The translations under genes and the position numbers were made by a program. The notes below the pieces were generated by a model. That model searched no databases, had not been told where the DNA came from, and saw only the letters and a list, made by a program, of their open reading frames with translations. Source: Balneolia bacterium (GTDB lineage: Bacteria; Bacteroidota; Rhodothermia; Balneolales; Cyclonatronaceae). From it: a stretch of DNA of 64,000 nt. Positions 36,290 to 45,965 of this stretch are shown one piece after another (position 1 is the first letter of the stretch; each line of letters opens with the position of its first letter). The stretch covers positions 124,001 through 188,000 of the forward strand of contig JAIUMA010000001.1 in assembly GCA_022565795.1 (NCBI GenBank), in the 5' to 3' direction.

Positions 36290-39200
36290 TTAACTGCCGG
36301 AAGCCAGATCCGGTTCGTCTTCTTTTTTCTGTTCACTGGTGAAGAGTCTTCTAACTGAACCCCAAATTCGGTCCCGCAATTCACCCCATGTATTAAACTG
36401 TACCCGGGCCTCCACTCCGACTCCGTAAGTTTCGTTAGTCTGAGTCTGGCCAACAGATACAGCAGAAGGTAATAATGATTCCCGGCGCATAAAAGCTTCA
36501 ACGGAAAAATAGCGGTTAATTCGATATGTAACATCGAAATCACCCAAATTGGAGTTTGGACCTGTTACAGTTCCTTCTCTTCGGAGCGTAAGTCTGTCAT
36601 CAAATAGTCTGAGCGCAATACCCAAATCGGCCTCTTCAAAACCGGTCATATTAAGATCGATATCGAGGTTGCTGATGTTGGAGTTAAGAATGTTGCTAAT
36701 TTGTGATGACAGCAGCGTACTTAAACCCTGTGCCCCAAACTGACTTCCAAACAGATCATTTAGCTGTGTGTCGCGTGGTACAAAGTTTCCGGATAGCAGA
36801 ATACTGGTTGCCTGAAGGAGTTTTTCATCCTCATCATTGATGATCGCCAGAATCGTTGCAGATTGAGATATGTCGGTTCCCGTTGGGAATTCAAAGAAAA
36901 AGTCGTTCTCAATACTATCAAGCGTACCGGAAATATCCAGAATCAGATCAACCGGTGTCCGCTGCGGGGTGTCATCAACCTGACCCGGTCTCAGAACATT
37001 GATATTCGGGCGAGCCCGATATACTGCAGAAACATCAATCCTCGCGTTTACGGGATCACCCTCCCAGTTAATTGTACCACCATCACGAATTGAAAATCTT
37101 CTGGTAAAAATATCGCCGCCCACAAAGAGATAGTCACCACCCGCAACATCGAAACGACCAAATACCTGAAACACCTCATCCTGAAGCGCAAGCCGGATTC
37201 GCCCCGTACCTCTGGCTGACAGAATTTCTGAAGTCACCTCATCAAAAATGATACGAACGAGCATGTTATCATCAGCCTGAAACTGCAGATCCAGCTCAAA
37301 CCTTTCCATAAAGGTGAGTTCTTCAGTATCTGTTATCCTTATTCCACCATTTGCAGAACCATTTCTGCCATTACCGTTTCCAAGATTTGCAAGGTCGATT
37401 ATTTGTGAGAAATCATCCACAAACTGAATAAAACGGGTGCCACCTTCAACGCTTTGATCTGTACTTACGGGAATTGAAATTACGGAATTGGAGCTCAGGA
37501 ATACAGGATTCGGAGTCGAAATAAACGGCTGATCATTCGTTCCTGTCAGCCGGACGGTGCCCGTTCCTACACCGCGACCATAAAAAGGCACTTCCGCGCC
37601 TGCACGATTATTTAAAAAGGTAAGACTGTTCATTTCGAGCCCGAGGTCGAAATTGGTTTGTTCTCCAAAAAGACCGAAATCGATATTACCAAAAAGTCTT
37701 CCAGATCCGTTTCCGGTATCTCTAACGTCGATATCATTTAAGATTACGCCGTTTTCGCTGTTTAAATCGAGACTTCCGTTAAGCTTTAGTCGGCTTAGGA
37801 GGAATACCGGGACAACCTCAACATCCATGATGTCGAAGGTTGAGTCGTAGTGAAGTCCGTCTCGGCGCAGTTCAAGTGTACCGCTGCCTTTTGCACGGCC
37901 TTCAACCTCTTCAAAAACGTTATTCACGATGAGAGGAAGAACCCATAAATCAATTTCATTTAGCAAAACATCAAATGAGGCGATCAAAGCATCTTCAGCA
38001 TCACCGGTGTTCGCCAGCGTATTGAAGAATCCGTCGATTATTATATCCTGACCTATATCCTCATTGTCAGCCAGATAGCGTGCATATCGCTCCTGATCCG
38101 TTTTGATGGTAAGTCTGGTATCAATCTGATCACGTTCCGTATCGTAGCGGCTTCGCAGCCCAACATCACCAACAAGACGTTCATCTAAACGCAGCGTCTC
38201 CACGCGAATATCCCCCATAAAGTTGGGATCTGTTCGCAGCGTCCTTGTGAAAAACGTGCCGTCAAGAATTCCTGAAAAGCTTACGCGTCCGTTAATCAGG
38301 CTTGAGATTCGGTCTAATTCTATCCCGCTAAAGAGATACGAAACCGAGTCTTCAGGACTTTCGCTAAAAGTGCCATCAATAATAATTCGCTCCTGAAGAT
38401 TTCCGAATTCAAGCCGGTTTACGTGAACTCTTCCGGAGTTATCAATTCGAATCGGAGTCTGATCAATATTTTGCCAGGTATATTCTTCATCGCCTACAAA
38501 GAAATCCATGATGCGAATATCAACATCACGATCGGAGAATACGGCTGTAAGCATCGCTCCGAGCTCTACATCATCACCAATTATAGTTTTGAAGCGCTGC
38601 AAAACAAAGGCTTCATCATAAGCGTCGATATAGATATCGGCATTACGGAGCTGCTGCCCTCCTGCTTCCAAACTTGCAAATGCCACTTCAAATCCGCCTT
38701 CAAAGAAATCGGTTCGACGGCCACGGTTATAGCTCGTGTTTGTCCGAACTACAAGGCTATCCAGCTGAAGGGCGTCCATTTCGATAAAATCGGAATAGAG
38801 CTGAGTATCTATGCTAAAGGTCTCAACACCCGTTTTAATTGTAGCATCTAAGTTTGAAATAGACGTGATTTCCGGAAAGCCCGGGAATATTTTATTAAGA
38901 AGTGATAAGTCGTCAATCCGAGCACGAATGGTAATTTCATTATGCAACAGATCTTCGTTCACGTTAGTTGGCGGTAGCAGCTGAGAATCGGCCAGGGTGT
39001 ACACGGAAGTTTCACTTATTCTCTGGGAGATTTCAGATATCCAGTATCTGGTCGTTTCAACCAGCCTTGAAGGGATGAGAGAGCCAGTAATATCAGCTTC
39101 AAGCATGGTACCGCCAATTCTGAGCGTGCGGCCGTTTTCATCCGGTTTGTCGAGGAATGCAAAAAACTCATGCTCCTCGATGTATTCATCACCGTAATCC

Positions 39201-40960
39201 GAATCGTAGATATTAAGAAAGACTTCTCCGGCATAGTTATCCAGCTCCGAGCCGGTGGCAGTAAGCGTAAAGGTGGTGTTAAGCCTGCCCTCTTTTACAC
39301 TTCCGTCTGAAACAACCATGGCAGGATTAAACTCCGTTGTGCTTCCTTCCAGGTTGATTGACGGTTCTTCCTGCATGAAGTCGATCCAGCCGTATGCGCG
39401 GAGACGCGCGTCATCAGACTGGCGAATCGTAAGGTCTGGCTCAAGAAAACCGTCGTCGATTCTGGCATCCAGATCTAGCTCGGTAAGGTCGAAATTATTT
39501 ATGCGACTATCTCTTATTCTCAGAACTAATTCGCCCGTAGCGTTTTCAATCTCGGTGCCTTCACCCTCGAACCGGATAGAACTGTTTAGCCTTGAATCGC
39601 CCATTCCCAGTCCCGGCATTTCAGCAAACTGAAGATTTTCAATTTCACCCTCAACCAGATACATAAATGTATCAGCCCAGTTTAAATCGCCATCGAGCGT
39701 AATTCTACCAACATCAGAGCTCAGATTTAAAGTAGTGCGGAGTGAGTTAATGTTCCCGTGCGCATCACCCCTCAACGTAAATAATCCCATTTCCGGAAAG
39801 CCGTAGCCCTGATCCGGGAACAATGTGGTTATGTCGTCGTGGTGCAGGTTTACGAAATCTATGACCGCATCGAAATTCAGATCGCCGAATAGATCTGTCG
39901 CCTCGCCGTATACGATTATGCTGCTTTCACCATAGCGCAGATCGAACCGGGAAAGCTCAACAAGCTCCTCATTAATCACTGAGCGCAAATCAAGCTGAAC
40001 AGGATTACCAGTAGGCCTGAGGTATGGAAAGATATCTGTGAACTCATCTGTAAGTATAGCACTATCGTCTACCCGGAAGTTGAGCGTCGATCTCTTTAAC
40101 TGATCTTTAATATCATCTTTTGCTATATCTACACCTTCAAATGCAGCTGTGAAGCGCAGGTTCGACTGAGCTGTACGAAACGTAATTCTATTGAATTCTA
40201 GAAACTGGTCGTCTGCATAGACCTGACCTCTGAAAATAAACTCCTGAAACCCAAAAGACTCGGTGACCCCGCTAAATTCACGGAAGTTCAGGAACTGTTC
40301 TTCAGCAGATATTTCAAAGCTTAGTCTCAGGGTGATGTCATCGAGAGAGAACGTTTCCGGAAGCTGAAGGTTCGGATTACCGTTTGTGAACGTATGAAGA
40401 TTGTTGCCAACAAGGATACCATTATTCACCGATAGTGTCTGAAGGTCGAGGTTTGGCAGCTGATTTGTATCGAAACCGCCTCCGGTTGTCTCGCGGACGG
40501 TTTGTTCAAGTGGAAACCGGCGCTCAAAAGCTTTACTTATTGTTAAACTACTGCCATCTCCTGTGCGGTTCAGATAAACCAGGGGGCTGTCGATTGAAGC
40601 ATCAGAAATCGTGAACCGATTGAAAATTGTTTGTCTAAGGTCAAGTCGAAGATAGATGTTTTCCGCAGCAAGAACTGTATCTGAAAGGATGATTTGATCA
40701 TCGTCGTCGCGTTCATTAAAGACTATCGCAACATCTTTAAGCTGAAGATCTAAAGGAAGCGTGCCCCTAATCTCTCCAAACGTGATCTCTCCAAGATACT
40801 GTTCATCAAAACCACTCTTGAGATGATTAGCAAGCCGGTTTTGTACCGTTTCGGTTTGAAGCAGCAAGAGCGTTACACCAAGGAGAAAAGACAACAGCAT
40901 GAGTACGCTGAACACAGTAATCCAGAAGTATCTCCATAAGTTGTAAATCCATTTAAGCAT
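36290..40960 (-). CDS. tamB: TamB/DUF490-type translocation and assembly protein
   Basis: Very long periplasm-spanning protein of the TamB/AsmA-like family, 1556 residues. One N-terminal inner-membrane helix (about 12-34) precedes a long run of beta-rich repeats that would form a lipid-carrying groove between the two membranes. The conserved TamB domain occupies roughly the last 450 residues, with Ala-Gly-Gly-Asp-Tyr-Leu-Phe-Val-Gly-Gly-Asp and Leu-Phe-Gly-Ser-Gln-Phe-Gly near the end. Family members assist outer-membrane protein insertion and phospholipid transport. No TamA is directly adjacent, although the barrel gene at 30755 is two genes downstream. It is 28 bases after aroB, so probably in one transcript. 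Confidence 0.93.
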   Translation of the reverse strand: MLKWIYNLWRYFWITVFSVLMLLSFLLGVTLLLLQTETVQNRLANHLKSGFDEQYLGEITFGEIRGTLPLDLQLKDVAIVFNERDDDDQIILSDTVLAAENIYLRLDLRQTIFNRFTISDASIDSPLVYLNRTGDGSSLTISKAFERRFPLEQTVRETTGGGFDTNQLPNLDLQTLSVNNGILVGNNLHTFTNGNPNLQLPETFSLDDITLRLSFEISAEEQFLNFREFSGVTESFGFQEFIFRGQVYADDQFLEFNRITFRTAQSNLRFTAAFEGVDIAKDDIKDQLKRSTLNFRVDDSAILTDEFTDIFPYLRPTGNPVQLDLRSVINEELVELSRFDLRYGESSIIVYGEATDLFGDLNFDAVIDFVNLHHDDITTLFPDQGYGFPEMGLFTLRGDAHGNINSLRTTLNLSSDVGRITLDGDLNWADTFMYLVEGEIENLQFAEMPGLGMGDSRLNSSIRFEGEGTEIENATGELVLRIRDSRINNFDLTELDLDARIDDGFLEPDLTIRQSDDARLRAYGWIDFMQEEPSINLEGSTTEFNPAMVVSDGSVKEGRLNTTFTLTATGSELDNYAGEVFLNIYDSDYGDEYIEEHEFFAFLDKPDENGRTLRIGGTMLEADITGSLIPSRLVETTRYWISEISQRISETSVYTLADSQLLPPTNVNEDLLHNEITIRARIDDLSLLNKIFPGFPEITSISNLDATIKTGVETFSIDTQLYSDFIEMDALQLDSLVVRTNTSYNRGRRTDFFEGGFEVAFASLEAGGQQLRNADIYIDAYDEAFVLQRFKTIIGDDVELGAMLTAVFSDRDVDIRIMDFFVGDEEYTWQNIDQTPIRIDNSGRVHVNRLEFGNLQERIIIDGTFSESPEDSVSYLFSGIELDRISSLINGRVSFSGILDGTFFTRTLRTDPNFMGDIRVETLRLDERLVGDVGLRSRYDTERDQIDTRLTIKTDQERYARYLADNEDIGQDIIIDGFFNTLANTGDAEDALIASFDVLLNEIDLWVLPLIVNNVFEEVEGRAKGSGTLELRRDGLHYDSTFDIMDVEVVPVFLLSRLKLNGSLDLNSENGVILNDIDVRDTGNGSGRLFGNIDFGLFGEQTNFDLGLEMNSLTFLNNRAGAEVPFYGRGVGTGTVRLTGTNDQPFISTPNPVFLSSNSVISIPVSTDQSVEGGTRFIQFVDDFSQIIDLANLGNGNGRNGSANGGIRITDTEELTFMERFELDLQFQADDNMLVRIIFDEVTSEILSARGTGRIRLALQDEVFQVFGRFDVAGGDYLFVGGDIFTRRFSIRDGGTINWEGDPVNARIDVSAVYRARPNINVLRPGQVDDTPQRTPVDLILDISGTLDSIENDFFFEFPTGTDISQSATILAIINDEDEKLLQATSILLSGNFVPRDTQLNDLFGSQFGAQGLSTLLSSQISNILNSNISNLDIDLNMTGFEEADLGIALRLFDDRLTLRREGTVTGPNSNLGDFDVTYRINRYFSVEAFMRRESLLPSAVSVGQTQTNETYGVGVEARVQFNTWGELRDRIWGSVRRLFTSEQKKEDEPDLASGS

Positions 40961-40988
40961 TATATACTGCGCTGTTGCCTCAAATTAA

Positions 40989-42098
40989 TCAAACTGGTTG
41001 CATTTTAAGCTCTTCAATTCTGGTTAATGTGGATGACCAAACCTGCTCAATAAGTGCGGTATCGTCTATCTGTTCAACATATGGGCGACCGTACTGTTTC
41101 AAAACCACAAAACGAAGTCCGGTAGAGGAGCGCTTTTTATCGGACTGCATTGCATTCAGAAGCTGATCCGGGGTAATGTCAATTTCAATATCGCTGATCA
41201 TCATGCTTCCAAAATGCTGTTCGATTAGCTCTTCTTTTATTGTTGCCCCGAGTTCTTTCGAAAGTATTCCGGCGGCAATCATCCCTATATAAACGGCCTG
41301 ACCATGGGAAATCTTGCCATAACCCATTTGTTTTTCAATAGCGTGTGCAAACGTATGGCCATAGTTGAGAATCATCCTCAAATTACTTTCCTGCGTATCA
41401 CGAATCACAACGTCGGTTTTAACTTTTATGCTTCGCTGAACTATTGAACCTAAAAGCGAAACATTCTCCCGAAGTTCAGAAAGATCCTTTGTAGAAAGAA
41501 TGGTGAGAATATCCGGGTCTGCTATTGCACCATACTTCAGGATCTCACCGAAGCCACAAATAAACTCCTGGTCACTGAGCGTCTGCAGCGCTTTCAGAGG
41601 AGCAATTACAGCTTTTGGCTGATAAAATGAACCAACCAGATTTTTACCAGCCTCATGGTTGATGCCAGTTTTCCCTCCTATTGAGCTGTCTACGATAGCC
41701 AATAAAGTAGTTGGGATATGAATAAGCGGTAACCCCCGTAGCACTGTCGACGCAACGAAACCGGCTAAGTCTCCGGTAACGCCGCCACCTATTGCAAAAA
41801 CAGGCACATTTCTGTGAGGATGATGCGACAGGCAAAAACTCACCATCTCAGACCATTGCTCAACCGATTTGGAAGCCTCACCAGCCGGAACTTTATAAAC
41901 CAAAGGCTCTTCGTACAGCGCAGTAATTTGGTCAACCAGTTTAGCCTGTAGCTTCATTACGTTGCTATCCACAAAGAAAAAGGCTTTGGGTCCGGGGTAT
42001 ACGGCAACCACTTTCTGAATCTCACTTGAGGGGTCTTCCCCTACGGCAATAATATATTCATCGCTTTGCTGCGTTCTTACCTGTTGTTTATCGAGCAT
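40989..42098 (-). CDS. aroB: 3-dehydroquinate synthase
   Basis: Second step of the shikimate pathway: DAHP to 3-dehydroquinate, NAD- and metal-dependent. Conserved parts include Gly-Gly-Gly-Val-Thr-Gly-Asp-Leu-Ala-Gly-Phe (NAD site), Pro-Thr-Thr-Leu-Leu-Ala-Ile-Val-Asp-Ser-Ser-Ile-Gly-Gly-Lys-Thr-Gly-Ile-Asn, and the zinc-binding His in Asn-Tyr-Gly-His-Thr-Phe-Ala-His. At 369 residues it has normal length. The start overlaps the end of aroK by 11 bases. Confidence 0.96.
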   Translation of the reverse strand: MLDKQQVRTQQSDEYIIAVGEDPSSEIQKVVAVYPGPKAFFFVDSNVMKLQAKLVDQITALYEEPLVYKVPAGEASKSVEQWSEMVSFCLSHHPHRNVPVFAIGGGVTGDLAGFVASTVLRGLPLIHIPTTLLAIVDSSIGGKTGINHEAGKNLVGSFYQPKAVIAPLKALQTLSDQEFICGFGEILKYGAIADPDILTILSTKDLSELRENVSLLGSIVQRSIKVKTDVVIRDTQESNLRMILNYGHTFAHAIEKQMGYGKISHGQAVYIGMIAAGILSKELGATIKEELIEQHFGSMMISDIEIDITPDQLLNAMQSDKKRSSTGLRFVVLKQYGRPYVEQIDDTALIEQVWSSTLTRIEELKMQPV

Positions 42099-42642
42099 AT
42101 TCTGTAATCAGTTTATAAAGGATGCGGGCAGACTCTCCCACGGACAATCCTTCAGCAGGTCTATAGTGAATATCGGCTTTCTGATACAAATGCAGCCGTT
42201 TTTCGAATAACTTAGAAATGATGGCTGCTATTTCATTTTCTGACTTTAACTCACCGCTATTGTTTAATAAAAGCGGTCGTTTTTTATTTCTTTGAATACG
42301 TCTTAAAATAACATCAAAAGAAGCGTCAATAAAGCATAAAGTGCTTTTATTTTTAATTTTGTCTACTGCTTGATCATTATGAAGCGCACCACCTCCAAGC
42401 GCGATTATCTGAGATTCGCTATCAAGCAGCTTTTCGAGCACTAATGCTTCAATTCTACGGAATTCTGTTTCTCCGTACAGTTTGAATATTTCAGGTATTT
42501 CGCGACCGGAATAGCTCTTAATTGCTGCATCCAAATCCGTAAACGGGAGTCCGGTCAAACTGGATAATTCCCGCCCGTGAGCAGACTTTCCGACTCCCAT
42601 CATACCACATAGAGTTATATGCATATCTGAAATCTTGACCAT
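42088..42642 (-). CDS. aroK: Shikimate kinase
   Basis: Phosphorylates shikimate at O3. The P-loop is Gly-Met-Met-Gly-Val-Gly-Lys-Ser (13-20). The shikimate-binding Asp-Leu-Asp, Phe-Arg-x-x-Glu and Gly-Gly-Gly-Ala motifs follow, and the lid arginine is in Lys-Arg-Pro-Leu-Leu. The ATG at 42642 shares one base with the stop of the upstream NFACT gene; an ATG at 42624 is an alternative. It overlaps aroB, so the two shikimate genes are tightly coupled. Confidence 0.95.
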   Translation of the reverse strand: MVKISDMHITLCGMMGVGKSAHGRELSSLTGLPFTDLDAAIKSYSGREIPEIFKLYGETEFRRIEALVLEKLLDSESQIIALGGGALHNDQAVDKIKNKSTLCFIDASFDVILRRIQRNKKRPLLLNNSGELKSENEIAAIISKLFEKRLHLYQKADIHYRPAEGLSVGESARILYKLITEYAR

Positions 42643-44237
42643 TACTTATAATCTTGTTTAGGAGGTTCCTGAGGCTCCACAAGTATAACGTTTTCTTTAT
42701 CAACCAGAGCTGCGCCCGGAGCCGCACCTTTGGGCTTTCTCACAAACTTTCTTCGGGTCCATTTAACCGGGCATACCGCGGTTCCTTTTCCTTTAGACAT
42801 CCAGGCCGCCCAAGATGCGACTGTCTCCAAAAGCGACATATCCGGATCTGTTTGAGCTTTATTCATTCGAATCACAACATGCGAACCCGATACACCGCTG
42901 GCGTGAAGCCAGATGTCATCCTTATGAGCGTCACGGAGCACGGCATCATTACTTTTGGCATTTTTACCTACCCAGATATCATACTTGCCCAGCTTTATGA
43001 CTTTATATGGCCTGACGGACGTATTATCGGCTTTATTCTTCTCCGTGAATAAGTCATTGTCCGGATATTCTTTCGATACTTCCTCAATTTCTCTGAGATG
43101 GCTCACCTGCTGAATCTTTTCTACAATTGTCTCCAGCTCAGCTTTACGTTCTAATATTCGATCTCTGTACTCCAGTGCAGACTCAAACGAGCGCTCAGAT
43201 TTTTTCTTTTTCTCGAAATAGATCTGTGCATTAGCAGCAATATCAAGCGAGGGATCTATGGGAATCTCCACAGAATCATTGTTATTGTAAAAGTCCGGCA
43301 GGGTGATGTGCTCCTCGCCCTCATGTTTCATATGGGCATGAGCAACCAATATGTTGCCCAACTGCTCGTAACGCTCTGCACGATCAAGGCTTTTTGATGC
43401 CTCTTCCCCGGCCTTAATAACGGCATCGTATTTCTTAAGCAGTTTTTCAGCTCTGCGAAAAAGCTCCTTGGTGTACTTTTCAAACCGATTTTCACGGGAC
43501 TCGGTATAGAATGCGATTCTTACTGCATCATTCACTCTTCCGAAGGTTTCAGCACCATCCCGATCAATAAACTCAGATGAGAAAATAGTAAAGCGTCCAT
43601 CACTTAAAATCGCTGGCTCTGGATTGGTTGCAAGCTGATGAGATGCGTTTTTGAGCCACAGATTAATTTTTTCATCGTCTAAAGACTCCAGCTCACCATG
43701 CTCTATCAGGTCTTTGATGAAATTGCGGGGCAGCAGAGGAAAGGATTGCTGTATTCGTCTTTTTAGCTTTCCGGATGTTTCCGTAAATGTAGTGTTTCTC
43801 GGCTTCAGGGGCTCAGGAGCACGAGCTTCTTCATAACGGCCCGGATTTTTGAAAGCTTCTGAAATAACGCCATCACCAATTAAAAAAGCATTGGGTTCGT
43901 TACTGAACAGCTTGAACTGCAGGAAGTATTCACTATCTGAAAAACGAATAGACAGAAAACGATCATTTTCAGTTAGCTCAATGCACTCAACCTGCTTTCC
44001 TTTTAGCTTTTCAAAAAAAGAGGCACTGTTGGACTTGCGGCTGGAAACACGGGGATCCGTGAAAAGGGCCGTTCTTACGGAATCGGCTGAAAAAGACAGC
44101 TTGATTTGCTCAGTTTCAGATTCAAAAAACAGATCGAGCATGTTTTTCTTATAGGTAACCGCCTGAATAAATATTGCATTAGACAGAATTGCATTTAACT
44201 CTTTGGCTAAATATATTAAAGTGAAATAGTTATTCAT
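42642..44237 (-). CDS. rqcH: NFACT family protein, RqcH-like ribosome quality-control factor
   Basis: Relative of bacterial RqcH, eukaryotic NEMF/Rqc2 and FbpA, which binds stalled 50S-peptidyl-tRNA and adds alanine tails. The NFACT-N domain comes first (about 1-190), followed by helix-hairpin-helix and coiled-coil segments (Lys/Glu-rich, about 250-400). The C-terminal NFACT-R domain has Trp-Leu-His-Ala-Ser-Gly-Val-Ser-Gly-Ser-His-Val-Val-Ile and ends with the Val-Arg-Lys-Pro-Lys-Gly region. The length of 531 is a little short of the Bacillus protein. Whether it tails nascent chains here needs the tRNA-binding residues checked by alignment. It starts the rqcH-aroK-aroB-tamB run. Confidence 0.88.
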   Translation of the reverse strand: MNNYFTLIYLAKELNAILSNAIFIQAVTYKKNMLDLFFESETEQIKLSFSADSVRTALFTDPRVSSRKSNSASFFEKLKGKQVECIELTENDRFLSIRFSDSEYFLQFKLFSNEPNAFLIGDGVISEAFKNPGRYEEARAPEPLKPRNTTFTETSGKLKRRIQQSFPLLPRNFIKDLIEHGELESLDDEKINLWLKNASHQLATNPEPAILSDGRFTIFSSEFIDRDGAETFGRVNDAVRIAFYTESRENRFEKYTKELFRRAEKLLKKYDAVIKAGEEASKSLDRAERYEQLGNILVAHAHMKHEGEEHITLPDFYNNNDSVEIPIDPSLDIAANAQIYFEKKKKSERSFESALEYRDRILERKAELETIVEKIQQVSHLREIEEVSKEYPDNDLFTEKNKADNTSVRPYKVIKLGKYDIWVGKNAKSNDAVLRDAHKDDIWLHASGVSGSHVVIRMNKAQTDPDMSLLETVASWAAWMSKGKGTAVCPVKWTRRKFVRKPKGAAPGAALVDKENVILVEPQEPPKQDYK

Positions 44238-44305
44238 TGCAGATTAGTTAGTCTTGAAAGCCTTTCCGGAATAAAAACATTAATCTAATATCATGCAGGC
44301 ACCGT

Positions 44306-44953
44306 ATGAAATACCCTATTTTTGATTCCATCATCAAGAATATAGAAAACGAAATCACAAAGAGAGGAATCGTTCCTTCCAAATTTAAGGTTTGGAAAGA
44401 GTCTACAATACAGGCAACCGGGCTTGAACTTACGCTGGACATTCAGGGGCACTCATCAGGAGTAAAAGAAATCACCATAAATTTCGATTGGGATTCTTTC
44501 CGAGAAGCAAAATTGGCCCACCAAATGAAAGGTATGAAGAAGCATCCGCTTGTGAAGAGGAAGGATTTGATCGACAGCAAAGTTGCTCTAACGCTGGATA
44601 TTGAAACGGCATGGCATTTCGATGAAGAGCAGATTACCAGGCTGGAAACAGCAGGAGATGCTGACGCGCGGATTAGGTATGCAAGCGAGTGGATGAAAGC
44701 GTTGAACAATGAAATCTCTTTACTAACTCCTCTGGAGAAATCTATTAATCGCTGGCATATTGAAGTAGATGGAGACAAACACGGTAAGTTTTTATCAGCC
44801 ATGAGTTTACTCACCTATCAGCAGTATGCTCTGCATGATATCACCGAGTTAGGTGAAATACATGCCAAAGTGACCGGCAAACTTCAGGCCATATTATCGA
44901 GGAGTCTCAGAATTCTTGAACTTGCCGGAAGAACCAGGCCTGAAGCAGCCTGA
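44306..44953 (+). CDS. Unknown cytosolic protein
   Basis: I do not recognise this 215-residue protein. It has no signal peptide or membrane segment. The first half is beta-rich (Leu-Thr-Leu-Asp-Ile-Gln-Gly, then Glu-Ile-Thr-Ile-Asn-Phe-Asp-Trp-Asp). The second half is mainly helical, with Ala-Trp-His-Phe-Asp-Glu-Glu and a Leu/Arg-rich C-terminus. It is a single gene, divergent from rqcH. Coding character is sound: uninterrupted and with a clear ATG. A function cannot be assigned. Confidence 0.75.
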   Translation: MKYPIFDSIIKNIENEITKRGIVPSKFKVWKESTIQATGLELTLDIQGHSSGVKEITINFDWDSFREAKLAHQMKGMKKHPLVKRKDLIDSKVALTLDIETAWHFDEEQITRLETAGDADARIRYASEWMKALNNEISLLTPLEKSINRWHIEVDGDKHGKFLSAMSLLTYQQYALHDITELGEIHAKVTGKLQAILSRSLRILELAGRTRPEAA

Positions 44954-45003
44954 TTCAATTCTAATTTCCGGTCGTGGGCGTTTTTTTAAGTACGCCTAAA
45001 AAA

Positions 45004-45031
45004 AGTAAATGCCTTAACAAAGGCATTTACT
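45004..45031 (-). terminator. Terminator of the hup-TPR-bS22 unit, overlapping a stop codon
   Basis: Twelve-base stem AGTAAATGCCTT / AAGGCATTTACT with a four-base loop; on the minus strand it runs into seven T. The TAA stop of the bS22 gene (45027-45029) lies inside the first arm. Confidence 0.92.
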
Positions 45032-45116
45032 TCTTCTTATGACGATTCTTGCGAAGACGTTTTTTACGCTTGTGCTTAGCAATTTTTGCTCTTTTTCTTT
45101 TCTTTCCGCTGGGCAT
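45027..45116 (-). CDS. Small ribosomal protein bS22-like (AURKAIP1/COX24 domain)
   Basis: A 29-codon gene: Met-Pro-Ser-Gly-Lys-Lys-Arg-Lys-Arg, then Ile-Ala-Lys-His-Lys-Arg-Lys-Lys-Arg-Leu-Arg-Lys-Asn-Arg-His, ending in three lysines. This is the short, extremely basic AURKAIP1/COX24-domain protein found throughout Bacteroidota, related to mitochondrial mS38 and mycobacterial bS22 of the small ribosomal subunit. It would sit in rRNA near the decoding region. It is too short for normal gene calling. It is 18 bases downstream of the TPR gene, and its stop codon is within the terminator stem. Confidence 0.88.
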   Translation of the reverse strand: MPSGKKRKRAKIAKHKRKKRLRKNRHKKK

Positions 45117-45134
45117 TATAAAATTCTTTAAGTT

Positions 45135-45887
45135 TTATATTTCAATTGATGTACCGGCTATCAGCGTGTGAATCATTTCTAATTCGTCTTCTGAATCAGC
45201 CTTTTCAATAGAGCGTCTAATATAAGCAATACTTTCGTCTTTTTTATCACTTTCATATAAAATCATACCTGCATATAAAAAAGCCCGAAAGTACTCCGGG
45301 TCACTGGCTATTGCGCTTTCGAGCAACTCCATAGCTCGTTCCTCGTTTCCATAGGCCGCAAGCGCTATAGAGAAGTCAGTATATAATGATGGGTTTTGGG
45401 TTAGGGCTACTGCTTCATCGTACGCTTCTATGGATTTCAACAGAAAAAAATCTCTTCCCTCCTGATCTGTAAGACGCTGAGCCCACTGATGATTCAACAG
45501 TCCGGCTTTCCACCAATCATCGGGGTCGTTAGTAATCAATCCAATATGCCGGCTTGCTTCTGCGGCACCATCCTGTCTTCCGAGCTGCTGGTACAGTAGC
45601 ATGAGTTCGCCATAAAATGGTATTGCGGCTCTTGACTGAGCATCCATGCCGGATAGGCGTTCTTCAATTTCACTTATTCTGCCCCTTATACTCTCCGGTG
45701 AACTGACATCAACGTCTCCGTGAAAATCAAAGTACGTTTCAGATGTTTGCCCAAAAGTCTCATGATGCTGAGAGGAAGGTGTTTGTTGCGTTTCCGCTGT
45801 TTGCATATCCGGTCTGGAGTCATAATAAATTACGAGAGCCAGACCAGCGATAGCAACAACGAAGAAAACTAAAAACCAGCGATTCAT
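45135..45887 (-). CDS. Tetratricopeptide-repeat protein with N-terminal membrane anchor
   Basis: The N-terminal hydrophobic helix (about 4-22) is followed by a Gln/Thr/His-rich linker. Residues about 70-240 form helical repeats of TPR type (Ala-Ile-Ala-Ser-Asp-Pro-Glu-Tyr-Phe-Arg-Ala-Phe-Leu-Tyr-Ala-Gly). It is probably a periplasmic scaffold. It lies between the HU and bS22 genes, an order that suggests co-transcription with both. The partner is unknown. Confidence 0.85.
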   Translation of the reverse strand: MNRWFLVFFVVAIAGLALVIYYDSRPDMQTAETQQTPSSQHHETFGQTSETYFDFHGDVDVSSPESIRGRISEIEERLSGMDAQSRAAIPFYGELMLLYQQLGRQDGAAEASRHIGLITNDPDDWWKAGLLNHQWAQRLTDQEGRDFFLLKSIEAYDEAVALTQNPSLYTDFSIALAAYGNEERAMELLESAIASDPEYFRAFLYAGMILYESDKKDESIAYIRRSIEKADSEDELEMIHTLIAGTSIEI

Positions 45888-45965
45888 ATAGTCTTAAAAT
45901 TTTAGCTGTGAGATAATCTAATCTCAAAATTTACAGACTATAGATGAATAAAGGATGAATCTGTT

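Noticed and set aside
38423-38851. Open frame on the plus strand within tamB
   Set aside because: A by-product of codon use in the long minus-strand tamB gene; the composition is atypical of proteins.
44990-45003. Terminator for the unknown gene at 44306
   Set aside because: GGCGT and ACGCC can pair, but the T run is in the loop rather than after the stem, so the arrangement is wrong for the plus strand.
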